This document shows positions 44,701 to 53,238 of a stretch of DNA of 64,000 nt, in pieces; position 1 is the first letter of the stretch, and every line of letters starts with the position of its first letter. The notes under the pieces are model-generated. The model ran no database searches, was not told the origin of the DNA, and worked only from the letters and a program-made list of their open reading frames with translations. The position numbers and the translations under genes are program-made. The stretch covers positions 3,604 through 67,603 of the forward strand of contig CALGJF010000008.1 in NCBI GenBank assembly GCA_937914945.1. The letters run 5' to 3'. The DNA comes from an uncultured Bacteroidales bacterium (GTDB lineage: Bacteria; Bacteroidota; Bacteroidia; Bacteroidales; Bacteroidaceae).

Positions 44701-45131
44701 GCCTCGTTTGCCGATGTTGCAGATAACATATCGAGCAACATGGCGTCGTTAAGCATAGACGCTTTAAGAATCACTCTCTTTTGTGTTTCTGTAAGTTCCT
44801 CATAAGAGCTAACGCCCCAACTGTTGTTCTCAAAGAAACGCTCAAAAGCAGCATCGTCGGCCACAAATATTGTTTTGCTACCGGTTTTGCTGAATTGCTC
44901 TGTTTCACCCAGGTCGTCAACTAAGTCTGCATAGTAGTTGTATGTATGCCCCGAGGTGTTGTTTCTCAAGAAACTATAAACACTGGCACCAAGCCATACA
45001 GGCTCATCGCCATCATCGTATGAATACTCATCAAAAGCATCCTGACACGACTGGAACATACCGCCCACGAACAATGCACACAACGCAAAGAGCGTTGCCT
45101 TGCCAATTTTACTTAAACGGTGTTTTAACAT
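41724..45131 (-). CDS. Large multi-FAS1 (fasciclin) lipoprotein (copy 1)
   Basis: This 1135-aa lipoprotein (lipobox MFQSC, C29) leads the array. At least three, probably four, FAS1-like units can be traced: about 45-290 (FSKTGSKTIFVADDAAFERF, then 'CKNGYLYRLDDVLIPP'), 375-515 (AAMLVPCDEAMYKYFTEG, VIANNGVVYILNEVF), 520-690 (YSLFMPDDANFIYYDP) and 770-965 (YTVYIPTNEAVKEFVNSG, RDYIRYHFQDNSIFID, then SSFSVAHLVDNTLRF). Each has the FAS1 'xFVPxxxAFxxF' motif. The final 170 residues form a separate beta-rich segment and a short acidic tail. No enzyme motif is seen. Surface display and ligand or protein binding are inferred from FAS1 family behaviour and gene order. Confidence 0.8.
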   Translation of the reverse strand: MLKHRLSKIGKATLFALCALFVGGMFQSCQDAFDEYSYDDGDEPVWLGASVYSFLRNNTSGHTYNYYADLVDDLGETEQFSKTGSKTIFVADDAAFERFFENNSWGVSSYEELTETQKRVILKASMLNDAMLLDMLSATSANEADQGTCLRRITALTAVDSVPIVTAAQTPKYNKYWDALRGKDRGKDLRIAMDGTSPMMVHFLPDYLKNKGITEDDISFLLRKNGVQEKTYQKGDVYIYDKKVVKSDVPSDGFSGDEMTITCKNGYLYRLDDVLIPPSNMAEEIRRHAKTTVFSHILDRFCLPVYDADLSDEYLSATGKNDSIFRLRYYTKNGGGGLPINSSVLKEKDRPASEDDVLLFDPGWNTYSNGAITAPTEMAAMLVPCDEAMYKYFTEGPGALILQEHNRIDDPETYVNIVDFESLKLALNKVPDNLIAYLINNLMQKSFTGTVPSRFDKITDDGNDEIPGVREAVTECVIANNGVVYILNEVFGPTAYSAVSAPAQILDNMYIMRYVIQQLGYNSFLLAKQAVYSLFMPDDANFIYYDPVSIYANEVNPTKKPIVYQLFYDKNHPDKNDRAYLYAKMYEFNPETYEIDPESMTYTPKGEVVDLGTDGMKFFNGTGANSVSKLPGILYNRMSDLIDYLIVVDDITTGKKYYKAKNGGAVLVDMTNPEKPVFQGGEQVENGHHVTVKTIFADQLNGASYTTVPQEEPTATNLYSGLPTPSTKSFYKQVRASSGSVNSDKTFELNENAPFYEFYKLMDPIVDDINLEDLLISMFPDASPNKVRSDSMKNYSVFYTAKTNNVTNGTMINGVPIFSGYNYTVYIPTNEAVKEFVNSGMPTWEDIVACNAGTGAYSSQGPAPLQAAAVMRMLRDYIRYHFQDNSIFIDNNSINAEYETQTIGSAGTYLRLGVNAGNNTLTVTDECGNEANVITENGMENKTWNLLCRDFEFKATGSVPTSIVRSSFSVAHLVDNTLRFKSMYGYDGLIQRFSVDGERVGTMKVEGNVSDGYITDDEGNNLYLVAEQGTGMFTDAETGMTISREIGYLMAPKAGGFTKLSRESHVLVDAAKVLIANDGYRVVRGEYDSKAKRYAYSYYVDADGNMLKYANNGDVIERTPVATTPEEDNNTDVVE

Positions 45132-45212
45132 AAGTACGAATTTTATTAATTATATTTTTTTTGTTTTTTTTATCACAAACCACAATGGCACAATCAGCCA
45201 CTATGTAACGTG

Positions 45213-45245
45213 CAAAAATAAGACTTTTCAATAAATATTCGCATA
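45213..45245 (-). promoter_or_regulatory. Promoter of the FAS1-SusC-SusD array
   Basis: TATG (45245-45242), 21-bp spacer, TATTTTTG (45220-45213) followed by C on the minus strand. The -7 is an exact TAnnTTTG match and the -33 a partial one. The leader to the ATG at 45131 would be about 75 nt, with a long T/A tract before the start. Confidence 0.5.
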
Positions 45246-45296
45246 AATCTCATTAAATTTTGCTATTTATCACAAAAAAAGTGCAACAAAAACAAA

Positions 45297-45340
45297 ATCT
45301 CCGCAATTTTTTGGGAAAACAAGCCAAAAATTGCGGAGAT
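45297..45340 (-). terminator. Terminator of the seven-gene etf-to-PD40 unit
   Basis: ATCTCCGCAATTTTTTGG pairs with CCAAAAATTGCGGAGAT (one extra base in one arm), followed on the minus strand by a T-rich run. It lies 38 bp beyond the PD40 lipoprotein stop and ahead of the array promoter. Confidence 0.85.
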
Positions 45341-45377
45341 AAACTTTTTTATTTAATTAACAATCAGATGTTAATTT

Positions 45378-46883
45378 TTACTTTTCAGGAGCAACATATT
45401 TAACATTTACAGCATCCTCTTTTATCACTTCGGCAAACTCGTTGGGAGCTATTTGCACCGGCTCCACCATAAATTCCGGTACATTGTATGAGCGGTCGAA
45501 GAAGTCATAAAAATCAGCCTCTTGCTGTGGGAGCAGGAACGCCTTTTCGGCCCTGCCGTCATCGCCCACACGAGCTATATAAAGGCGGCTGTAATTGGTA
45601 TCATCTCGACGACTTGCAAAGAGAATCCATCGGCCGGTGCTGCTCCACGAGTGGTAACTCTCGGCATATTGCGAGTTGGCTGCATCAAGCGGCCAATATT
45701 CGCCCGTTTCAAGATTCATCATATACAAATCGGCATCGTTATGCCATATATGGAAACAGCCATACTCTGCCATTGCAAAAAGCAGGAACTTTCCGTTGGG
45801 TGATATACGCGGGAAAGTGGCACTCTTGCCCATTTTTGCGGCATTGAACACTGTATCAACAGCACCAAACGCACCTGTTTCGGGGTCATAAGAGCGACGC
45901 AGAACACTGTATTTTATCTTTTTATACTGCCTTACCTCGGCATCAACAGCCGACTGCCCCGGAGCACGTGGCGGGAAATCGGAAGAGCAGTAATAGAGCG
46001 TGCGACCATCGGGAGACCACCATGGGAATACCTCCAACTTTGTCGTATCGTTAGCCACATTGGTAACGGTCAGATTATCGACGTCAAAAAGTATTATATC
46101 ACTCTTTTCGTCTTGCACCTCCACCTTATTGGGGTGTTTTGTATGGAATATCTGCCCCGTCTTGTTCACCGAATAAGCTATTACATTGTAGCGCGGATTA
46201 AAGGCCGGATATACACCTGCCGACAGAGTGGAATCGGTTGCAAGGTTCAGTTTCACAGCCTTCCCATCCTTCACAAGCACCGTGCCGCCCTTGTACTGGC
46301 GCACATGGAACTGCATGTTATCGGTCTTGTGGTTTTTGTATGCATGGCAATTTATACACTGCCCCAATGGCTCGTTTGTTACCAGCATATTATTGTAGAC
46401 ATCACTCTCCTCGTATGTAGAAAGTTTTCGTTGGCTTATGCTCAAACGCTCATAGGCCACATACGAAGGCGGTATCAGACGATACGATATATATGCATCT
46501 ATGGTATCGGGCGACACTTTTATGGCAAACGGATCAAAGGCACGCCATTTGTCGTTGATTGCAATAAAAATCTCGGCCTTTATCTCGCCACCCACAGCCC
46601 CGGCAACAAGCTCAGCCCACTCATCCATAGAGGGAGCGACCTCCTTGCCTGCATATAACAACACCTTATCGCCTGCCGACAAACGCGTTATATAATCCTC
46701 GCCATTTTCCGATATATTGAACACCAAAGGAGCGATATTCTTCGGCACCGTAACATCGGTGTAGTCGGGATATATTTTCGGTGCCACCCCCACACTTATA
46801 TATTTACTTGGCACAGATGGCGTGCACGCCAGCACGGCAACAGCCGCCAGCACCAATATTGCAATATTTTTCATAGTATTCAT
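45378..46883 (-). CDS. PD40/TolB-like beta-propeller lipoprotein with one c-type haem motif
   Basis: This 501-aa lipoprotein (lipobox VLAC, C20) has an N-terminal beta-rich region (about 30-165), then a single CxxCH haem-attachment site, C176-IN-C179-H180 (GQCINCHAYKN). A C-terminal six- or seven-bladed PD40/TolB-like propeller follows, visible as repeated units near 'YPAFNPRYNVIAYSV', EVFPWWSPDGRTLYYCSS, FPRISPNGKFLLFAMAEYG and 'SYHSWSSTGRWILFASRRD'. The motif predicts one covalently bound haem in the periplasm or at the surface. It starts 1 bp after the DUF6057-like gene, so the two probably work together. The electron partner and substrate are unknown. Confidence 0.85.
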   Translation of the reverse strand: MNTMKNIAILVLAAVAVLACTPSVPSKYISVGVAPKIYPDYTDVTVPKNIAPLVFNISENGEDYITRLSAGDKVLLYAGKEVAPSMDEWAELVAGAVGGEIKAEIFIAINDKWRAFDPFAIKVSPDTIDAYISYRLIPPSYVAYERLSISQRKLSTYEESDVYNNMLVTNEPLGQCINCHAYKNHKTDNMQFHVRQYKGGTVLVKDGKAVKLNLATDSTLSAGVYPAFNPRYNVIAYSVNKTGQIFHTKHPNKVEVQDEKSDIILFDVDNLTVTNVANDTTKLEVFPWWSPDGRTLYYCSSDFPPRAPGQSAVDAEVRQYKKIKYSVLRRSYDPETGAFGAVDTVFNAAKMGKSATFPRISPNGKFLLFAMAEYGCFHIWHNDADLYMMNLETGEYWPLDAANSQYAESYHSWSSTGRWILFASRRDDTNYSRLYIARVGDDGRAEKAFLLPQQEADFYDFFDRSYNVPEFMVEPVQIAPNEFAEVIKEDAVNVKYVAPEK

Positions 46884-46884
46884 A

Positions 46885-48807
46885 TCAATTGGTTTTTATG
46901 TTACGAACAAAGAAATAGAAATACCAATATGTATCGCCATATTCTTCTACAAAATAAGGTGCCATCTCCTCCTCCTTCATACCCTTATGGTCCTGCACCT
47001 TTTTTATAAAGGACTCGAAACGGCTTTTCACAGCAAAATCGATAGGGATATTTGTTGTAACACTCTTATTCAAATTAGTGAACAAAATTATCGCCTCCTG
47101 GAAATGGTTGGGAACGCGAGTCATCTTACCCTTGCTTATGTATCGCGACATTGTATCCCAGAAGAGGTTGGCATCCTTTCGTATAAGAGCAAAAGTAACG
47201 GCAGCCTCGTTATAGATATGCGCATCGTTCTTTGTAAAATTAGTTGACAAACTCTTTGACAGATATACCTCCACATAAGAGTCGTCAAGATCCAAGGCAT
47301 CGGCATAGCTATACATGAGCAACGGCATTTTGAACTCCTGTTGCTTGGAAATCAACTGCGGATTCTCAACATATTTCTCCATCTCCTCGGCCCACGAGCG
47401 ATAGAACAGAGTATGTTTAAGAATATTTATATATCGCATAGCCAGCTTGTGCTGCCCCGATAGGAGCATACACCTTACGGCATGTTTCAAATAATCGGTA
47501 CGCCAACCATACTCCACCGAATTTTCTATACACCAACGGTAGCAGAAATTAAACTTACCGTATTGGAAATAGTTCATCATGCCACCTGTTTGTGTCAAGT
47601 GCACAGCAGCGGGGTGTGCAATATCGGCACTGCCATCGGGATATTTGAAAGCATCCTCGCCCAAGCGACCAAGCCTCAAAAGCGCTATATTCTTGTTCAG
47701 TATCACCTGACGGGTAGGATTTTTTGCATCCATGGCATACTCTGCAACTGCATCCCAATCCTCTTCCCACACCGCTTTGTTCTGTTTGTTTTCTATACGG
47801 AAATTCATATCGCCAAACCAATAGAGCCAAGTAAATACGATAACAGAAACAAGCATCGCAACCTGTGAAACAGCATAAACAGCCCTGTTACCACTACCCT
47901 TTTCGGGCGACAGCGAGCCGCGCAGAAGAGCAAGGAACAGATATACAACAGGCAATAATATAATAGGTATCCAATATTCAAAAATACCATTGGGGTACAC
48001 CTCGGCATTACCAAGAGCCCACTGATGCACAGGCAGAGGCAACTGATGCATGTGCTCAAGCATGGTATTGGTATAAACGCCATACTTATACATTCCCAGC
48101 GGCACGGCATACACCATGACAAGCACCGCCACAAGCATCATCGCCGCCGATACCTTGTAAACAGAGCCATACTGCCCTTTTATGCGGTCCACAAGGCTTG
48201 CCACCGCTATAACAACGGCACTGCCAAGCGCATAGGCACCAAAGAGCATATAACCGCCCACTACCCACAAAAGCATAACGGGCGCATATAACCCCTTATA
48301 TTTAAGGCACACCCATGCCACCAACAACGACACAATGGTCCCAAGCAAAGCCAGATAATAAAAGCCCTGTATCTTAATGTAGAATATCCAATAACCCATC
48401 TGTGTGCTGTATGCAAGCACCACTGCCACAGGCAACAGAGCCAGCAACGACCAGCGCGCCGGTATAGAGAACACCCTCTTGGTGAGCCAATAAAGGGCAT
48501 ATAGCAGCAACATATATACGGTTGCACCCAGCACCGGATAATGGAAGAACTGTATAAAGAAGGCACCGAGCCACGAAAGAAAACCGGCAGGCAACGCCAT
48601 AGACTCCCTCAAGAAGTGGCCGGTGTAGAGGAACAACGACTGCTCGCTCACGCTGAACAGCGTGGCACTCTCCCAAAAGGCAAGCAACGCCCACACTGCA
48701 ACAAAGAACACGCCCACCGCAATGCGGGGCAGGCCTACTGCACTCAGCATCGCAGAAAAACTCTTCTTGGGAGCCGCAGCAACATCTTTTTTATCGGTTT
48801 TATTCAT
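46885..48807 (-). CDS. DUF6057-like polytopic membrane protein
   Basis: This 640-aa protein has about ten hydrophobic segments in its first 360 residues (for example AVGVFFVAVWALLAFW, GATVYMLLLYALYWL, WSLLALLPVAVVLAY, WIPIILLPVVYLFLALL), then a soluble helical C-terminal half of about 270 residues with repeat-like pairs (YLKHAVRCMLLSGQHKLAM, LISKQQEFKMPLLMYSYADA). The architecture fits the DUF6057 family as I remember it. It overlaps nothing but lies 1 bp from the haem-containing PD40 lipoprotein gene and 20 bp after aroC. Function is unknown; a membrane partner for the lipoprotein is inferred from this spacing. Confidence 0.75.
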   Translation of the reverse strand: MNKTDKKDVAAAPKKSFSAMLSAVGLPRIAVGVFFVAVWALLAFWESATLFSVSEQSLFLYTGHFLRESMALPAGFLSWLGAFFIQFFHYPVLGATVYMLLLYALYWLTKRVFSIPARWSLLALLPVAVVLAYSTQMGYWIFYIKIQGFYYLALLGTIVSLLVAWVCLKYKGLYAPVMLLWVVGGYMLFGAYALGSAVVIAVASLVDRIKGQYGSVYKVSAAMMLVAVLVMVYAVPLGMYKYGVYTNTMLEHMHQLPLPVHQWALGNAEVYPNGIFEYWIPIILLPVVYLFLALLRGSLSPEKGSGNRAVYAVSQVAMLVSVIVFTWLYWFGDMNFRIENKQNKAVWEEDWDAVAEYAMDAKNPTRQVILNKNIALLRLGRLGEDAFKYPDGSADIAHPAAVHLTQTGGMMNYFQYGKFNFCYRWCIENSVEYGWRTDYLKHAVRCMLLSGQHKLAMRYINILKHTLFYRSWAEEMEKYVENPQLISKQQEFKMPLLMYSYADALDLDDSYVEVYLSKSLSTNFTKNDAHIYNEAAVTFALIRKDANLFWDTMSRYISKGKMTRVPNHFQEAIILFTNLNKSVTTNIPIDFAVKSRFESFIKKVQDHKGMKEEEMAPYFVEEYGDTYWYFYFFVRNIKTN

Positions 48808-48827
48808 CGTATTTTATTTTGTGTTAA

Positions 48828-49901
48828 TCAGAATTTTCTTGCACACTGCATCAGGTAGTGGTCGAGCACTGTAAGCGCCGCCATAGCCTCTACCACAGGA
48901 ACGGCACGAGGCACCACGCAGGGGTCGTGCCGGCCGCGAGCCTTTACCACCGTTTCCTCACCCGAGGGTGATACCGTTGGTTGCTCCATAAGTATCGTTG
49001 CCACAGGTTTGAATGCCACACGGAAGTAAATATCGTTGCCATTGGATATACCACCCTGAATACCACCGCTGTTATTGGTGCGGGTGGCAATGGCACCGCC
49101 ATTATTATAAAATATATCGTTCTGTTCCGAGCCTCTGCCACACGCCGCCGCAAAGCCATTACCATAATCAAATCCCTTGGCAGCGTTTATCGACATCATG
49201 GCCGCTGCCAACGAAGCCGACAGCTTATCGTACAGCGGCTCACCCAGCCCCACAGGAGTACCCTTGACCACGCAAGTAACCACACCGCCCACGGTGTCAC
49301 CCTTGCCCTTCACATCCAAAATAAGGCGTTCCATGGCGGCAGCCTTTTCGGCATCGGGACAGCGCACTACGTTTGTTTCCACCGTCGCAAGGTCGTATGC
49401 CGTGTATGATTTCTCAAGAACAATATCGCCCACCTGCGATGTATAAGCCTGCACCGTTATCCCTTTTTGTTGCAGGGCCAGCTTTGCAAGCGCACCGGCA
49501 CACACGCGCACCGCCGTTTCGCGGGCCGATGAACGGCCGCCGCCACGATGGTCGCGCACACCATATTTTACATCGTACACATAATCGGCATGCGAGGGAC
49601 GGTAGGCTGTGCGCAAATTATCATAGTCGTTGCTATGATTGTTTGTATTATGAATAATAAAGGCTATGGGAGTACCCGTGGAACGCCCCTCGAACACACC
49701 CGAGAGGAACTGCACCTCGTCGGCCTCGTTGCGTGCTGTGGTAACCGCACTCTGCCCCGGGCGACGACGTTGCATCTCTGCCCGTATAAAACCCTCATCG
49801 ACGACCACCCCCGCTGGGTAGCCGTCGAGCACTCCTCCAATAGCAACCCCGTGCGACTCACCGAACGTGGTGAGTCGCAGGAGAACTCCTGTACTATTCA
49901 T
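48828..49901 (-). CDS. aroC: Chorismate synthase
   Basis: This 357-aa enzyme carries the three chorismate synthase signatures: [18 protein letters not shown] (14-31), [18 protein letters not shown] (about 123-140) and a late '[18 protein letters not shown]' (about 321-338). It converts 5-enolpyruvylshikimate-3-phosphate to chorismate with reduced FMN, the last common step to aromatic amino acids, and in this organism also to menaquinone through chorismate. The length is normal. It is 26 bp after slyD and 20 bp before the DUF6057-like gene in a long minus-strand unit. Confidence 0.96.
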   Translation of the reverse strand: MNSTGVLLRLTTFGESHGVAIGGVLDGYPAGVVVDEGFIRAEMQRRRPGQSAVTTARNEADEVQFLSGVFEGRSTGTPIAFIIHNTNNHSNDYDNLRTAYRPSHADYVYDVKYGVRDHRGGGRSSARETAVRVCAGALAKLALQQKGITVQAYTSQVGDIVLEKSYTAYDLATVETNVVRCPDAEKAAAMERLILDVKGKGDTVGGVVTCVVKGTPVGLGEPLYDKLSASLAAAMMSINAAKGFDYGNGFAAACGRGSEQNDIFYNNGGAIATRTNNSGGIQGGISNGNDIYFRVAFKPVATILMEQPTVSPSGEETVVKARGRHDPCVVPRAVPVVEAMAALTVLDHYLMQCARKF

Positions 49902-49927
49902 ATCGGTTCTCTATTATCTATACAAAA

Positions 49928-50512
49928 TCAATGACAACCACCGCAACAGCCATCATCACAGCCATCGCCGCAACTGCCGCCACCACAACCGCTGCAACCG
50001 CCGCAACCACTCTGTGCGGCACGCAACGAGTCGTAGAACTTCTTCATCTCGGCCTCACTTGCAGGGCGAGAATCCACCACGGTGCCAAAAAACTGCAAGT
50101 CGCAGCCGGCCAAGGGGTGGTTGAAATCCATAACCACCTTAATGGGGGTAACCTCCTTCACCGTTCCCAGAATGGGTGAGCCGTCGGCACGCATCATCTC
50201 CACCACATTACCAGCATAGATGTGGGCAGAATCGAACTTACCATCGATGGTAAACACCTCGCGGTCGAAATCCTGAACATGGTCGGGGTCGTACTCGCCA
50301 TAAGCATCGTCCGAAGGTATTGTAAAATCGAAGGTATCACCCTTCTTCAAATCCTTCAAATTCTCCTCAAAAGCATCAAGGGTATAACCCACACCCGACA
50401 GGAACTCAAACGGTTGTTCGCGGCTTGTCTTTTCAACCTCCTCACTCTCGCCATTGCGATGCGAAACAAGCGTATAAGCCACGCGTATCTTCTTGTTTAT
50501 AACTTTCTCCAT
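49928..50512 (-). CDS. slyD: SlyD-like FKBP peptidyl-prolyl isomerase with Cys/Gly-rich metal-binding tail
   Basis: This 194-aa protein has the SlyD layout: an FKBP fold split by an insert-in-flap chaperone domain (about 65-130), with FLSGVGYTLDAFEENLKDL, KKGDTFDFTIPSDDAYG and MDFNHPLAG as family motifs. The tail from about residue 168 is Gly/Cys-rich (QSGCGGCSGCGGGS, then DDGCCGGCH), with nine Cys. SlyD tails bind Ni(II) and other metals for hydrogenase maturation or metal storage. The gene is 2 bp after the acyl-CoA dehydrogenase stop and 26 bp before aroC. No hydrogenase genes are in the window. Confidence 0.93.
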   Translation of the reverse strand: MEKVINKKIRVAYTLVSHRNGESEEVEKTSREQPFEFLSGVGYTLDAFEENLKDLKKGDTFDFTIPSDDAYGEYDPDHVQDFDREVFTIDGKFDSAHIYAGNVVEMMRADGSPILGTVKEVTPIKVVMDFNHPLAGCDLQFFGTVVDSRPASEAEMKKFYDSLRAAQSGCGGCSGCGGGSCGDGCDDGCCGGCH

Positions 50513-50514
50513 TT

Positions 50515-52218
50515 TTATTTATTGTATTTAGTTAATAATTCGGGGGTAAAATGTTTTATATATGTGGAGTGCCCTGCCACCTCGGCCTCGGCAATAGCCA
50601 CAAAGCGGGCAAGCGAAGGCGCAAACAACTCCTCGTCGGTTGCAGCATCAAGCATCAGCAATGCCGACATTATACAGTATGCGGCAAGTTCATATATGCG
50701 GCGAGAGAGGAAATCGAGTGCCTCCTGGTTCTCAAGCGACTGCACCTTCTCCAACGCCTCGCAATAGGCTGCAACCATTGCCGCCACACGCTCCTTCATA
50801 GGCTGCAAAGAGGCCGGCACATCGGTTGCAAGATACTCCTGCAACAGCTGGGTGTAGAACCCGCTTGTGGCATATCTTATGGCAGCCACCACCTGCAACT
50901 GCGTGGTTCCTTCGTAAATAGAGGTTATGCGTGCATCGCGATAGAGACGCTCACACACATAGTCGCGCATATAGCCCGAGCCGCCATGCACCTGCACAGC
51001 ATCGTAGGCGTTTCGGTTGGCAATCTCGCTGCCCATGCCCTTTATTATAGGGGTGAGGGCATCGGCCTTTTTGGAGAAGCTCTTGGACTCGGCACGCTCC
51101 TCGGGAGTGAGGGTACGTTCGCGCGCAAGGTCGGCAAATTGATAGTTCATGTCCACGTTACGGGCTGTTTCGTAGAGAAGGCTGCGGGCAGCATCGAGGC
51201 GGGCCTGCATATTGCCCACCATATCATATACGGGTGGCAGATTTATAATGGTTTTACCAAACTGCTTGCGCTCGCGTGCATAAGCAAGAGCCTCTTCATA
51301 GGCAGCCTGCGCAATAGCCACACTTTGCGTGGCTATACCCAGACGCGCACCATTCATTAGCGACATCACATATTTTATAAGCCCCATCTTGCGACTGCCG
51401 CAAAGCTCGGCAGGGGCATGGTCGAACACTATCTCGCAAGTGGGCGAGCCGTGAATACCCATCTTCTCCTCTATGCGGCGCGTATGCACTTTGCCACAGC
51501 TCTTCTCGCAGATAAAAAGCGAGAGACCGCGACCATCCACACTGCCCTCTTCGCTGCGGGCAAGCACCAAGTGGACATCGCTGTCGCCATTGGTAATGAA
51601 GCGTTTTACTCCATCGAGATACCAGCATTTATCCTCCTCGCTGTAAGTAGCTTTCAGGCGCACGCTTTGGAGGTCGCTACCCGCATCGGGCTCGGTTAAA
51701 TCCATAGACATGGTTTCGCCTGCACATATACGCGGCAGAATGGCTGCGCACTGCTCGGGCGAGCCGAAGTTATATATCGTGGTGGCACAATCCTGCAAGC
51801 CCCATAGGTTGCCAAAGGCTGCATCGGCACGGCACACCACATCCTGTATCATTGTAAAAACAGCCGTGGGAAAGTTCAAACCTCCGAATTTGCGGGGAAG
51901 CGAAACACCCATAAGCCCCGCCTGACGGAACAGTTGCAGATTCTCCTCGGTACCGGGAGCATAAATAACTCGGCCGTTCTGCACCGAGGGGCCCTCAGTT
52001 TCGGTACGCACCGCGTTGGGTGCCACATATTCGGCACATAGCTCGCCCACAAGATTCAGCACCTGCTCATATCCCTGCACAGCCTCGGCAAAGTCCACGG
52101 GTGCATAATCATACTCCTTGCTATCGACAAATTCACGTTCCTTCATTGCAACTATACGCTGCAAGAGGGGGTGGCGCAGATAGTGCTGCAATGCCTTGTT
52201 GTTGCTATAATAGTTCAT
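50515..52218 (-). CDS. Acyl-CoA dehydrogenase
   Basis: This 567-aa flavoprotein shows the family motifs: CAGETMSMDLTEPDAGSDLQ (the EPxAGSD flavin loop), FITNGDSDVHLVLARS, GIHGSPTCEIVFDHA, the RKQFG stretch, 'VQVHGGSGYMRDYVCERLYR' and the YEGTTQLQ segment with the catalytic-region Glu. The extra C-terminal domain after about 450 makes it longer than the usual 380-aa enzymes and like the long Bacteroidota type. It oxidises acyl-CoA with electrons passed to the neighbouring ETF; whether it runs in the fatty-acid breakdown or the reductive direction is open. Its start overlaps the etfA stop by 4 bp. Confidence 0.93.
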   Translation of the reverse strand: MNYYSNNKALQHYLRHPLLQRIVAMKEREFVDSKEYDYAPVDFAEAVQGYEQVLNLVGELCAEYVAPNAVRTETEGPSVQNGRVIYAPGTEENLQLFRQAGLMGVSLPRKFGGLNFPTAVFTMIQDVVCRADAAFGNLWGLQDCATTIYNFGSPEQCAAILPRICAGETMSMDLTEPDAGSDLQSVRLKATYSEEDKCWYLDGVKRFITNGDSDVHLVLARSEEGSVDGRGLSLFICEKSCGKVHTRRIEEKMGIHGSPTCEIVFDHAPAELCGSRKMGLIKYVMSLMNGARLGIATQSVAIAQAAYEEALAYARERKQFGKTIINLPPVYDMVGNMQARLDAARSLLYETARNVDMNYQFADLARERTLTPEERAESKSFSKKADALTPIIKGMGSEIANRNAYDAVQVHGGSGYMRDYVCERLYRDARITSIYEGTTQLQVVAAIRYATSGFYTQLLQEYLATDVPASLQPMKERVAAMVAAYCEALEKVQSLENQEALDFLSRRIYELAAYCIMSALLMLDAATDEELFAPSLARFVAIAEAEVAGHSTYIKHFTPELLTKYNK

Positions 52219-53234
52219 TGTTTCTGCTGATAATAGGTTATTATTTGAGGCACAACCTCCTCTACCCTGCCGGTTATCACATAATCGGCAATGGCATTGA
52301 TGGGCGCATCGGGGTCGCTGTTAATGGAAATTATTACTCCGCTCTCCTGCATGCCTGCAATGTGCTGCACCTGCCCCGATATTCCGCAAGCAAAATATAC
52401 TTTGGGGCGCACGGTAAGGCCTGTCTGCCCTATCTGACGGTCGCGTGTCGTGTAACCGGCATCTACTGCGGCGCGTGTTGCACCCACCTCGCCATGCAAC
52501 AGATGGGCAAGTGTAAAAAGTTGCTCAAAATTCTCTTTGCTACCCACGCCGTAACCACCGGCAACCACAATGGGAGCCGATTTCAGATTGTTCTGCGGGG
52601 GCTGCACATGTCGTTCTATCACAGATACCGCAAAGGCAGCATCGCTTATGTAATCGGCAACCGCATGCTGCACAACCGTGCCCGCATAATCGCTGCCACG
52701 CACCACCGACAACGGCATCACACCCTCGCGCACCGTTGCCATCTGCGGGCGGTGAAAGGGATTAACAATGGTTGCCACGATGTTACCGCCAAAGGCGGGA
52801 CGTATCTGGTATAGAAGATCTTTTATCGTTGTACCGCTTTTCCTATCCTCGTAATCGCCTATTTCGAGCGATGTGCAATCGGCTGTGAGACCACAATGCA
52901 ACTCGGCTGTGAGGCGTGGAGCGAGGTCGCGCCCCTCTATGGTTGCTCCAAGGAGGAATATCTGATAATCGTTCTCTCTCACTAATTTGCTCAACGCCTC
53001 GGCATAGGGCAATGTGGTATAGGGCGACAGGCGGGCATCGTCAAACAGATGCAGTGTATCCACCCCATAAGGGAACACCTCGGCCGGTACACCTTGCAAG
53101 CCGCAACCAAGCGCAACAGCCTCAAGCTGCACCCCGAGTTTGTCGGCAAGGCGGCGGCCCTCACTCAATAGTTCCAAGCTCACCTCGGCCACATGAGCAT
53201 CGCGCACCTCGCAATAAACCAATATATTATTCAT
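52215..53234 (-). CDS. etfA: Electron transfer flavoprotein, alpha subunit
   Basis: This 339-aa subunit has an N-terminal Rossmann-like domain and the C-terminal FAD domain of EtfA (about 205-335), with APIVVAGGYGVGSKENFEQL, 'VGATRAAVDAGYTTRDRQIG', QTGLTVRPKVYFACGISG, QHIAGMQESGVIISIN and DPDAPINAIADYVITG. These are the canonical ETF-alpha signatures. Together with EtfB it carries electrons from acyl-CoA dehydrogenase. It starts 4 bp after etfB and overlaps the acyl-CoA dehydrogenase gene by 4 bp. Whether the complex bifurcates electrons cannot be decided here. Confidence 0.96.
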   Translation of the reverse strand: MNNILVYCEVRDAHVAEVSLELLSEGRRLADKLGVQLEAVALGCGLQGVPAEVFPYGVDTLHLFDDARLSPYTTLPYAEALSKLVRENDYQIFLLGATIEGRDLAPRLTAELHCGLTADCTSLEIGDYEDRKSGTTIKDLLYQIRPAFGGNIVATIVNPFHRPQMATVREGVMPLSVVRGSDYAGTVVQHAVADYISDAAFAVSVIERHVQPPQNNLKSAPIVVAGGYGVGSKENFEQLFTLAHLLHGEVGATRAAVDAGYTTRDRQIGQTGLTVRPKVYFACGISGQVQHIAGMQESGVIISINSDPDAPINAIADYVITGRVEEVVPQIITYYQQKQ

Positions 53235-53238
53235 AAAA

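Noticed and set aside
43800..44726. 308-aa plus-strand ORF
   Set aside because: It is antisense to the 1135-aa FAS1 lipoprotein, which has a signal peptide and domain motifs; no motif in the antisense product.
28945..45131. Polysaccharide utilisation locus (PUL) in the usual sense
   Set aside because: No glycoside hydrolase, polysaccharide lyase, sulfatase, hybrid two-component or anti-sigma gene adjoins the SusCD pairs; calling a glycan substrate would be a guess.
52020..52814. 264-aa plus-strand ORF
   Set aside because: It spans the etfA/acyl-CoA dehydrogenase junction on the opposite strand; both of those are certain.
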